DNA from: Trichosporon coremiiforme
Taxonomy: Eukaryota > Basidiomycota > Tremellomycetes > Trichosporonales > Trichosporonaceae
Reading direction: 5' to 3'
Assembly: GCA_039545355.1 (NCBI GenBank)
Contig: BCJJ01000004.1
Coordinates: forward strand, 1,506,801-1,570,800
Length of the DNA stretch: 64,000 nucleotides
A program made the translations under genes and the position numbers. Positions 1 to 9,997 of the stretch are shown piece after piece (the first letter of the stretch is position 1; every line of letters begins with the position of its first letter). Under the pieces are notes generated by a model. It was not told the DNA's origin and made no database searches. It saw only the letters and a program-made list of their open reading frames with translations.

Positions 1-264
1 TCCCCCTGTCTTTTGACAAGACAGCTCCCCCCATTCTCCTCCTAATCCCCCTCCTCTCCCCCCGTCTGTGACGGTCCAACGACCCCCCGACATTCTTTTC
101 TGTGGTGCAGGCTCACCCAGTAACGACGACAGCCCCCCTCCCCCTCTTACGATCTACAACGACTCGGCGTACCTTGTCCTACCCAGCGAGGCCCGACACT
201 CTCTCAACCTATTCTCTTGATATTCCTAGCCCGACAAGCTCGCCACCCCTACGCTCGACCCAAG

Positions 265-1818
265 ATGCGCCTTCACTTTGCCTCTCTCATCACTCTGGCG
301 GTCTCTGCCCAGGCCGCCTGGATTCCCATCACTCCTCGCTCGGAAGCTATGGCTATGGGCCAAGCCGGCGAGGCTCGTGCTTTCCATGCTCACCACGTTA
401 TGCCCCGTTCTGGTAGCGGTGGTCATTCCGGGGCCGGGCTCAGGAAGGTCCGTCGTCTCAAGCGGGGACGAACCTGCAAGCCGCGCCCATCCAGTGGCAG
501 CGCCTTTGCCTCCCCTACCGCCACTCCCGCCCCTCACTCTTCCCTTGTTGACACGGGCAAGGAACACTCCCACAAGTCCAAGACGAAGAGCAAGCACGGA
601 GACGATGGTGATGACGACGAGTGGAACTCCTCCTCGAAGACAGATGACTCGGACTCTTGGATGTCCACCACCGACGAGGCGAGCGCTAAGCCCACCTCCA
701 CCGGTGATGACTGGTCTGGATCCAGCTCATCTGCTTCTGCTTCTGCGACGGCTTCTTCATCTGCGAGCGACGGCGGCGACGACTGGTCCTCCAGTGCGAC
801 TGGGTCGTCAGCTTCTGCCAAGCCCTCCGAGACTGGTTCCGGTGGCGGCGACGGCAACAGCAACAACTCTTCCCAGTCGGGCGGCAACAACAACCAGACC
901 CCTGGCAACGGTGACGGAGGTCTGTTCCCTGTGGAGGGCATCAAAATGTTCACCACTGCGAAGAAGTCTAGCAACGCTCCTGGCTTCCAGCTGAACGGCG
1001 AGATGCCCGCTGAGGACTACGACCCTAAGACCTGTAAGTTTGAATTACACTAGTTCCGGAGCGGTGGCTGACAATCCACAGTCGATGACATCCCCGTTCT
1101 CAAGATGCAGAAGGGCGGCATTGCCAAGTCTACCGACCCCACCGACCCCTCCACTGAGGTTCAAATGGCCAAGTACCCTGCGGGTCAGATTGGCGGATCC
1201 AGTGGTTGGTGGTACTACAGCAAGGCGGACGTCGGCAACGGAATCGACCTTAGCAAGGCCTCTGATGTCACCTTCTCTTACCGCGTCTTCTTCCCCGACG
1301 ACTTCGACTGGACCGAGGGTGGCAAGCTCCCTGGACTTTACGGCGGCACGTCTCAGGAGACGACCAGCTGCTCTGGTGGTAACCACGACTCGGACTGCTT
1401 CTCTGCCCGCTTGATGTGGCGCAAGGACGGCGCCGGCGAGGTTTACAACTACTTCCAGGACAAGAACAACTACTGTGACGAGCCTAACACGTCGTGCTCT
1501 ATCGGAGGCTACGGCGACTCGGTCAAGCGCGGTGCCTTCCACTTCCAGAAGGGTCAGTGGAACACTGTCGCTCAGCGTCTCATCCTCAACTCCGTTTCCG
1601 GTGGCCAGGCCCAGCGCGACGGCACCCAGGAACTCTACGTCAACGGCGAGAAAGTCATGACCAACGAGAACATCATCATCCGCCACTCTGAGGACTCTCG
1701 TATCTACGGCCTCATGCTCTCGACCTTCTTCGGCGGCAGCTCGGACAAGTACAGGCCGCCCAAGGACGAGGAGTCCTTCTTCAGGGACTGGACCGTTGTT
1801 GTGAGCAAGGAATTCTAA
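265..1818 (+). CDS. Secreted polysaccharide lyase-like protein (PL14-type fold)
   Basis: Two exons, 265..1033 and 1082..1818, separated by a 48-nt intron with GTAAGT donor and a GGCTGAC branch site; 501 aa. The start at 265 is the ATG directly before a signal peptide (about residues 1-19, basic then hydrophobic, ending at Gln-Ala-Ala). Residues about 80-235 are a Ser/Thr/Gly/Asp-rich linker, likely heavily O-glycosylated. The C-terminal 250 residues form the conserved part, with Trp-Trp-Tyr-Tyr, FSYRVFFPDDFDW and GKLPGLYGG motifs seen in fungal proteins annotated as polysaccharide lyase family 14-like. The likely role is cleavage or binding of an acidic polysaccharide in the wall, capsule or plant material; the substrate cannot be told from sequence. 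There is no obvious GPI signal. The gene is certain; the family call is from motif memory. Confidence 0.75.
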
Positions 1819-2721
1819 GAAAGCAAAGTGCCGGACGCTTTGTGACCGACTCGGAGGTGCAGGCACCATCCAGTCTCCGTGTGTGTATACCAATGCCGGC
1901 GTTGGTAACATGTCTCTTACCGCATCTACTCCCAAAATCCCCTCCCAAACCTCCGTACTCTTGACCCTCTGTACAAATATCCCACCTCACGTGTTTATAG
2001 TGCTTCTGCGTAGCATCTCATGTGAATGTATTTCCTTACCGCTGCCTGTTGTCGTCCACAGATCATGCCAACAAGCGTCCCGATCGGAGAAAGAACAATG
2101 CTGGAATCACAATAACAACAACAAAAATAAAGTTCAGCTCTCGGAGAAACCACAACAATAACCATGAAGCTTGCCACACGTGCCCATTACCCAACAACCC
2201 TTTGGGTTTGAGTGCAGGTACGTACACAACCTCCGACCTCCGACTCCAGAGTGCGTAATGTGCATAGCGTGCATCACAGTGAGACTACTTAATTATGGGG
2301 ACGAGCGATATGCCGCCAGCATGCAAACAAGGTGCGTGCGTGCGTATGCATCCGAGTATGAGTCTCCTTATGACTGGGACCGAAATCCGGTCCGTGGATC
2401 GACAATGAGGAGGCTTGTGCTCTGTCGTGTGCTCGTCAGGCTGTGGTGTGGTGCCTGCGCCCAAGCCAAAGCCTCTACTTCCCACGGCGGCCTTGTCCGT
2501 CATTGCACGTGCATTGATGCAACCAACAACCACAACCCCATTGCCCACTGTCCTTCCTTCCTCCGTTCATTCCATCAAACGACCTTTTCCCAGAGTTTTC
2601 CCAGCGCACCACTGCATTTTACGCCTTAAGTCCTCGGATCAAAGTCGCCAAATTCCTCTTGATCGCGACAGCCGGCCACTTAGCCGTATCTTGGACATCT
2701 TTGGCACCCGCGTGCTCGCAA

Positions 2722-2770
2722 GTGCTCCAATCTGCTCCAATCTGCTCCAATCTGCTCCAATCTGCTCTAA
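2722..2770. repeat. 10-bp tandem repeat (TCTGCTCCAA)
   Basis: About five consecutive copies of a 10-base unit TCTGCTCCAA, the first and last slightly diverged. Intergenic. Confidence 0.9.
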
Positions 2771-3063
2771 ACGCCTAGCAAATGCCTGGCAAATGACTGG
2801 CTACTCCGTCCGGAGCTTCTTGGAACACGCACGGACACGGGGACAACGGTCCTTTCCCCGACCCATCAACCGTTCGAGTTCCGTGGAGTGCAATACCGTG
2901 CCTAATCTTAGTGGCACCACTATCACGCAATCTGCACCATACATCACTGACTCTGCGCTCATGCGGACTCACCTTTCCTCACCCCGTGCACTCACATCAC
3001 GTATCCTTTGCCTAGCTCACGACCAGCTGCTTCCAAGCATTTCGGCACTAACCAACCTTCGAC

Positions 3064-3110
3064 CTCCCATGCCCTCCCATGCCCTCCCATGCCCTCCCAT
3101 GCGCTCTCAT
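3064..3110. repeat. 10-bp tandem repeat (CTCCCATGCC)
   Basis: Four to five copies of a 10-base unit (CTCCCATGCC in one phase), the last copy diverged. Lies about 400 bases upstream of the OPT gene start. Confidence 0.9.
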
Positions 3111-3443
3111 GGCGTCCCGAACCTTTGCCAAGCGTAAGGCAAGGACTTATATTTGGCAAGATCCGCACACTTGCACGGGTCAACTTCGGCGTGTTCGCCT
3201 TATTGTCGACCGAGAGATGGAGATGCAGCCAATCAGTTCTCGCACAAGACATTGCTCTAGGTGGGTCTGGATAGGCGTGGAGCGTCTCGTTGGTAAAGAA
3301 ACTAAGCATAGCTTAGTTATGAGGTAACGCAAATGAAAGAACTGGGGCACAGGTCGGTCAAGGTTCTTGCGAAGGCACATCGAAGGCTCAACCAAGGCTC
3401 ATCGGTAGCTCATCGAGAGAGAGAAAGAGAGGAGGATGAAGGC

Positions 3444-3450
3444 TATAAAT
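3444..3450 (+). promoter_or_regulatory. TATA box of OPT gene
   Basis: TATAAAT, 68 bases upstream of the start codon at 3518, a typical spacing for a fungal core promoter. Confidence 0.6.
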
Positions 3451-3517
3451 GGCCCGCAAGAATCTCGGACTTCCCACACGAGCATCTTGAACAACTGGTG
3501 CTGCGACTTTGATTGAC

Positions 3518-6054
3518 ATGACTGAGAAGATCGACAAGAAGGAAGACGACATCTACGCGGACGTCCAGGTTCTGGCCCCCATCACGGACGACGTGGAGGT
3601 CGACGCCGATGTCTCCTCGAAGGAGTCCAACATTGGCGAGAAGGTGACCCCCGTCCGCTGCAAGGACGAGCTCTTCTACGACCCCGCCGACGACGACTTT
3701 GACGACCACATCATCCGGACCGGAGAGGATGTGTCAAACTACCTCATGTCGCTTCGCGACGACGGCGACGCCAGTCTGACCGTCCGCAGCTTCATCATCG
3801 GCACCATCATGGCCGTGTTCTCCTCGGCCGTATCCATGATCTATGCCGTGAGTCACCCAGCTTCGTCAATGGGAGTAAGCTAACAGGCCAGTTCAAACCC
3901 GCCGGCGGAGGCTTCTCGACCAGTTTCATGATCATGATCATCTGGTTCCTCGGGCGCGGGTGGACCTTCCTCCTCCCCCGCGGTGACAAGCTGGAGAAGA
4001 AGTACCGCGAGACCCACGGCGAGGAAGCCCCCCTCCCCTGGTGGATCAAGGTGTTTAAGTTCCTGAACCCGAGCTCGTTCGGTCTGAAAGAGCACGCGGT
4101 CGCGACCTTGTTCGCCTCCTCGTCCTCGAACGGTACGGCCAGTATCACCGTCTTCACGGTGCAGGACCTGTTCTACGACCTGCCCATTTCGGCCACCACT
4201 GTCGTGCTCTCGACGCTCAGTATTGGTCTCTTTGGCTATGGCCTGACGGGCCTCCTCCGCCCCATGACTGTGTGGCACCCCGAGGCCGTGTACTGGAGCA
4301 ACCTGCCGCTTGTCAAGATCCTGCAGGGCCTGCACTGGCACAAGGTGCGGGACTCGAAGCCGCTCCGGTGGTTCTGGTACGGCCTGGCCGGCATGTCGGT
4401 GTACGGTGAGTTCCATTCGTCTGCTTTCATAACTGACCTTGAAGAGGTGTTCCCGATGTACGTGATCCCCTGGCTGAACAGTATCTCGATCCCGTGCCTC
4501 GCCGCGATGAAGACGACTGGGCCCAAGGCGCAGATCCTGACGAACGTGTTCGGCGGCGCCCTCTCGAACGAGGGCATGGGCCTGCTCAACATCTCCCTCG
4601 ACTGGCAGTACATCGGCTCGGGCTCGCTCGTGATGCCGCTCAAGTACCAGATCAACTCGCTCATCGGGCTGCTGATCTGCTACGTCGCCATCACGGCCGT
4701 GTACTACGGCAACGCCTGGGACGGGCGCAACCTGCCCTTCATGTCGTCGCTCCTGCGCACCCAGGACGGCAAGTCGTACAAGACAGCGAAAGTGTTCGTG
4801 AACGGCATCCTGGACAAGGAGAAGTTGGCCGAGTACGGTCTCCCCAAGGTCGCGAGCACGTATGTGTGGGGCATGTTCTGCGGCAACATTGCCATTGGCG
4901 CGCTCTTCGCGCACTGTGTTCTGTTCTGGGGGCCCGATATCGTCGCCGTCATCAAGAACCTCAGGGTCGGCAAGTATGACGACCGCCACCACGCCGCCAT
5001 GTCCAAGTACAAGGAGGCGCCTTGGTGGTGGTACGCTGGCTTGCTGACGTTCTCGTTCGTCATTGGCATGATTGTCGTGACGACGCAGAACGTCACCCTC
5101 AACGCGTGGACGTACATCGTCGCTCTTCTGCTGGGTATCGCCATTGCGCCTCTCGTAAGTTCCCCTGACAAGCTATCGGGATGAGCTGAGCTGACATGCC
5201 CCAGAGCACGCTCCTGTTCTCGCGTTTTGGAAACGGCATCGCAACCAACACGCTCATGAAGATGGTCGCTGGCGCTTGCATGCCCGGCCGCCCGCTTGCG
5301 AACCTCTACTTCAGCGCGTGGTCGCACTCTGTCATCGCGCAGAGTCTGAACCTCGCCTCAGACCTGAAGATGGGCGGATACCGTGAGTTCCCCACCCCCG
5401 TCGTCAGACTAACCGATGGCAGTCAAGATCCCTCCCCGGGTCATGTTCGCGACCCAGGTCTATGGCACAGTCACGGGCGCGTTTGTCAGTTACGGCGTGA
5501 TGCGCGCCGTCGTGGACAGCAAGCGCGACATCCTCCTGGACCCGAACGGAAACTACGCCTGGAGCGGACAGGGCTACCAGTCCTCGAACAACCAGGCGAC
5601 GACGTGGGCGCTCAGCCACTACCTCTACAGCGCGGGCAGTCCGTACTTCCTCGTGCCCATGGGTTTGGTGGTGGGCTTTGCAATCTGCGTCGTGCACTGG
5701 CTCATCAGCCGCAAGGTCAAGAAGATTGGCAGCTTTGACTTTGCCGACTTCAACGTCGCCACCATGGCCATGAACGCGGGCTGGATCGGGTACCAGGCCA
5801 CGCAGACTAGTACCATCACCTCGGGGCTGATTGCTGGCTTCTTTGCCCAGGGTTGGCTCCGTACCCATAGGCCCAAGATTTTCAAGCGATACATGTTCCT
5901 CGTCACTGCTGGGTGGGACGGGGCTGCGACGCTCGTGCTCTTCATTCTGTCGTTTGCTGTGCTTGGGGCTGGTGGGCCGATGATCAACTTCCCCGACTGG
6001 TGGGGAAATCCGCAGAGTGGATACCCGGACCACTGTCCCAAGGTCAGTCCGTAG
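3518..6054 (+). CDS. OPT-family oligopeptide transporter
   Basis: Five exons: 3518..3847, 3892..4405, 4445..5154, 5205..5382, 5423..6054; introns of 44, 39, 50 and 40 nt; 787 aa, the usual OPT length. It would be a polytopic plasma- or endomembrane protein that imports small peptides or glutathione-like substrates with protons. Evidence: an acidic cytosolic N-terminus, many hydrophobic helices, and OPT signatures FSTSFMIMIIWFLGRG, YEVFPMYVIPWLNSISIPC, LFSRFGNGIATNTLMKM and GGYLKIPPRVMF. The 39-nt second intron (4406..4444) is a multiple of three and has no stop, so it can be mistaken for coding; removing it restores the YE(V/I)FP motif. The ATG at 3518 is the first in frame after a TATA box. 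Substrate is not predictable. Confidence 0.92.
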
Positions 6055-6429
6055 ATGGCCGGTACGGCCGGTTATTAGTTGTGGTTCGTGCTTGGTAATG
6101 AGGTTTTCTGTGAATGCAACATTGTGCTTAAGCAATGTCGGTCAGCCTGGGAGTGCTTATGCACCTGGATCTGTCGCTTGTCAGCATGCCAGCCTACGTC
6201 GCGCATGTCGCGAAAGCAGGCTACCTGCGCGCCTTATCTTCCAGGGTAGTGGCCCGTCCCACTGGTCCAGCGGTGATTATACGACCGTAGGCGAGGTAGC
6301 CGAGTGGTAGAAAGCCGACATCTGTCGGAGCACGCCGTCACCTGATGCCCACCGAAGTGAGTCCGCAACCGGCTTCATAAGCGCCGTGCTACAGTTTCAG
6401 CCTCTCGCCTCTTCCCACTACATCCCACC
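6055..6429. other. Intergenic, OPT to aldehyde dehydrogenase
   Basis: About 375 bases. It contains a tRNA A-box-like string near 6297-6308 but no B box, so no tRNA is called. Nothing else stands out; it should hold the terminator of OPT and the promoter of the dehydrogenase. Confidence 0.5.
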
Positions 6430-7969
6430 ATGGTGCACCCCAACTTCAAAATCAAGGATGCGGCGCTGAACGCAACGCAAGGCTGGATCAACGACGAGGC
6501 GTACGACTCGGGCTCGACGTTTGACGTCGAGGACCCCGGCTCGGGCGAGGTCTGGACCAGCGTCGCCGAGATGGGCGCGGTCGACGCCGAGAAGGCCATC
6601 ACGGCGGCGACAAACGCCTTCCCCGGCTGGAGCAACACGGGGGCACGCACACGCGCGCGCACCATTCTCGAGCTCGACCGCCTTGTCCGCGAGAACAAGG
6701 AGGACCTCGCCATGCTCATCACGATGGAGACGGGCAAGGCGCTCGCGGAGGCCAGGGCCGAGGTCGACTACGCCACCACGTACTCGTGGGTCATGGCCGG
6801 CGAGGCCGAACGTATCCAGGGAGACACGATCAGGGCGAACGATAACCCGAGCCTGCGGTTCTTCACGCAGCGCGTGCCCGTTGGACCCGTTGCGCTCCTG
6901 TGTCCGTGAGTTGCCTCCACGATTGATCGCCCCCAGCTTCGAGGCGCACACCAGCCAAGCTGATGCCAGGTGGAACTTCCCCGTCGTCATTGCGCTCCGC
7001 AAGATCGCGACCGCCCTCGCGGCAGGCTGCACGATGGTGATCAAGCCGTCGCCCGAGACGCCCGTTTCGACCCTCGCCCTGGCCATTCTCGCCAAGCGCG
7101 CCGGCGTCCCCGCAGGCGTCATCAACGTCGTCACCGCCTCGAACGCCACGACTCCAGAGGTCGGCAAGATCCTCTGCACCGATAAGCGCATCAAAAAGGT
7201 GTCCTTCACCGGCTCGACGGGCGTGGGCAAGCTGCTCATGGGCCACGCGGCGGGTACGCTGAAGAAGCTTACCCTTGAGCTGGGCGGAAACGGCGGCTGG
7301 GTCGTCTTCTCGGACGCGGACCTGAACGCTGCCGCGGACGCTCTTTTGGCCAACAAACTGCGACACGCGGGCCAAGTCTGCGTGTGCGCCAACCGCGTGT
7401 TCGTGCAGAAGCCCGTCATTGACGAGTTCACGAAACTGGTGCAGGACAAGATGTCAAAGCTGAAGTGGGGCCATGGGCTGGACGAGGGCGTGACGAATGG
7501 CGCAGTCACGGTCGACCGCGGCGCGGCGCGGGCAGAGGAGCTCGTCGCCGACGCGCAGAAGCACGGCGCACAAGTCCTGACGGGCGGGAAGCGATTCGGG
7601 ACGGGCTTCCACTTCGAGCCGACGCTCATCGTCGGCGCGCCCCAGGACGCGAGGGTTTACAAGGAGGAGATGTTCGCGCCCATTGTGAGCATCTACCCCT
7701 TCGAGAGCGAGGACGAGGTCATTGCGCTCTGCAACGACACGGACATGGGCCTCACCAACTATGTCTGGACGCGCGATATCAGCCGCGCGTGGCGCGCGTA
7801 CGAGCGCCTGCAGTCCGGCACCGTCGCTATCAACACGGCCAACGCGAACACCGCCGAGAGCCCGTTCGGAGGCATACGCGAGAGCGGCGTCGGAAAGGAA
7901 GGTGGTTTCGGATACGGCGTCAACGAGTTTACGGTCGTGAAGACGGCCGCGCTGACCGTTGATCAGTAG
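6430..7969 (+). CDS. NAD(P)-dependent succinate-semialdehyde-type dehydrogenase
   Basis: Two exons, 6430..6905 and 6970..7969, with a 64-nt intron whose removal rebuilds the ALDH motif ALLCPWNFPVVIALRKIA; 491 aa. Aldehyde dehydrogenase superfamily, closest in style to succinate-semialdehyde dehydrogenase (GABA shunt: succinate semialdehyde to succinate). Visible motifs: cofactor loop FTGSTGVGK, general-base Glu in LELGGNGG, catalytic Cys in GQVCVCANR, and the C-terminal SPFGGIRESGVGKEGG. It differs from textbook family members in NGGWVVF (usually NAPFIVF) and in NTANANTAESPFGG, so the true substrate could be another semialdehyde. No mitochondrial presequence is evident. Confidence 0.88.
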
Positions 7970-8352
7970 AGACTAGTGGGATGGAGGTGGTACCGAGGAG
8001 TGGCGCAGCAGGCGGGGCATGGTCATTCATAGGCGTCTAATGCAGATTCTGAAGCTATCTGGGTCGCGTTGGAGATTGGAAGAGTAGTGCAGAGGAGAGG
8101 GTCTGCAGCATAGAGACAGGCAGAGAGGGATAGAGAAAGGGAAGACGAGGTAAGGCTGGGGCGCAGATCGCCACGCTCATCACTGACTCAACCGTAGTTC
8201 TACTGACACGTCTCACCTGTCTCTTCACCTCCTCACTTCATCTTCATTGACACCGACCTTGACCTGCATGACTGCGCCTCCCCTGAACACTACTGTACGC
8301 TCAATCCAATTTCGTGAGCTATCACTTCGTCGACATTAGCTGACAGCCCCAG

Positions 8353-9997
8353 CTATATCGAGCTGACTTCACCTCCTGTTGCCTCCATCGTGCGCAGCTG
8401 TGCAGAACTTGGCTGCTGACTGGCAGCCAGCCCTCTAGATTCACAGAATAGCATCTGCTCGAGTTGAGAACACGCTCTGAACAGTCTTACGCTTTGGAGA
8501 GGCGTCTGAAGTCCTTAACGAACGGAGTCTGCCACCGAACGTCGTCATCAGTCACCGATGGTGAGCAGTTGGCCGAGAGTTACACATGGAACTGACATGC
8601 AGAATAAAGTACGCCCCTAGCTAGAGAGAGCCCCGTCATAGCTCATCACCAGACGTCCCTTTCTATTCTGTCTCTCTGAGCAAGCGCCTTTCTCCGCCCT
8701 GTCCGCTGCGGACGCTCGCAGCAGTAGCGTGTTGCAACCGCATTGTTGCTGTGAGCTTCGGCTCTGATCCGCTAGCTGACAACAGCCACGCCTGACCTGC
8801 TTGTGAGCTGACAGGCCCTCTAAGCTGAAGCTCATGTACAGTCCTCGTCGACAGCCGCCAAAGGTACACCATGTCAGCTACACACACCTTTCGGCCACAA
8901 GCTGACGCCGTAGTCAGATCTGGAGCAGAAGTGAGCTGGCATTTGGGATTGCCGAAGCTGGGCGCCAGACCTGCCTTGAACAAGATCTCGTCCCCCCATT
9001 GCCGACTCAACTGGCGGTGAGCTCACATACCCCTACCCAGCTGACAGTCAGAACTAGACGCGCGGGTTGTCTCGAGAGCTGGGCTGGCAAGCAGACCTTA
9101 GCAAGGGAGGTGGGAGCTTCGGACATTGTTCAGACAGCCCACATCAGATTAGTCGAGTCCGACCTGTGTTCTGTGGTGAGCTGCTAAACGCGTCGGTCTG
9201 TGGATCTGACGAGCAGTTCCGCGGGTAGACACACCAACCAGCCTCTCCCGGAGCTGTCGACCAAGATGGGTGCCTCCGTGCGCTCGATCATCGTGTACGA
9301 TTCAAGCCCTGTATCCGGATAAGTTAGGGCGCCCTATGTTGAGCTGACCTTCAGCCCAGATATCGACTTGCTGTGTCAGTGCGGGGTTGAGCTTTCATAA
9401 GTACGAGCCGCAAGCTGATTGTCAGACCACGACTCCGCACACATGCAGGTGCTCCGTTGCATCCCTTCCTCTCTTGCACCCGTTTATCCGTGCACGCCAG
9501 CCGACGCTAGGAGCTATGGGCGAGCGGAGCACGTCTGGAAGATCCTGGGTCAAATGGAGAGGCCCCGCCAACTTCGTACGGCGACTCCCGGACACCTTCG
9601 TCCCGTCCACTTTCCAACTATCCTTAGACTCTTCCACTGGTCCATTGCTCTGCAGGTTAGCTGCAATGGTCTGAGTATCAGCTGACAAGCAGCTGAATAG
9701 GCGAATGCTAGAGTAGCGATGTTGGATCTCTCCTCGTTCGGTGTCTCCTGCGTTTAGTACTACAATTAGTGAGTGCCTGCTGGTATCGGTTGGAGCAGAT
9801 AAACCTACTAACGTTCAGGTCGATCATCGGGTCGAGACCCTTTGGCACGACTCTCCTGAAGTTGCTCAGGTCCGGGTGTGCATGCTAGCCCTTGCGAACT
9901 GTGGTGAGTAGGAGAGAGTAGGGGCCTTACAAAGGACATCGGTTTCCTCTGGATGACAGGTGAAGAGGCACGGCTGTCACTGAGACCTCATTCATAG
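8353..9997 (+). CDS. Candidate intron-dense gene, function unknown (5' end not found)
   Basis: I do not recognise the product. The stretch is full of short GT...AGCTGAC...AG segments like the introns of DMC1. A phase-consistent reading is: 8353..8389, 8485..8560, 8653..8750, 8786..8802, 8842..8863, 8918..8930, 8985..9016, 9058..9175, 9217..9322, 9360..9385, 9426..9655, about 9717..9740, 9819..9903, 9960..9997 (stop). This keeps about 300 codons open over 13 junctions. The best-supported parts are the 230-nt exon (coding-like, SYGRAEHVWKILGQMERP), and the last two exons, joined by introns with GTGAGT donors, one with a perfect CTACTAAC branch site. No start codon fits this frame; an ATG at 8268 follows a CT-rich leader but joins out of frame. 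Several acceptors were chosen to keep the frame open, so the model may be partly wrong, or the transcript may be non-coding. Confidence 0.35.

Larger units (their letters stand above)
1819..3443. other. Intergenic stretch between lyase and OPT genes
   Basis: Holds the 3' end of the lyase gene and the upstream region of the OPT gene. Apart from two 10-bp tandem repeats listed separately, I see no splice-supported or family-recognisable gene; the short ORFs here are rich in rare-looking residues and have no leader. Confidence 0.6.

Noticed and set aside
6290..6362. Possible tRNA (A-box-like TAGCCGAGTGGT)
   Set aside because: No B box at the right distance and no closing acceptor stem, so at best a remnant or chance match.
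6418..7629. 403-codon frame antisense to the aldehyde dehydrogenase
   Set aside because: Shadow of a GC3-rich gene; it also crosses the intron without sense.
8587..8615. Six-base microexon AATAAA between two intron-like segments in the candidate gene
   Set aside because: Including it puts a stop codon in the otherwise open frame, so a single 92-nt intron was preferred.
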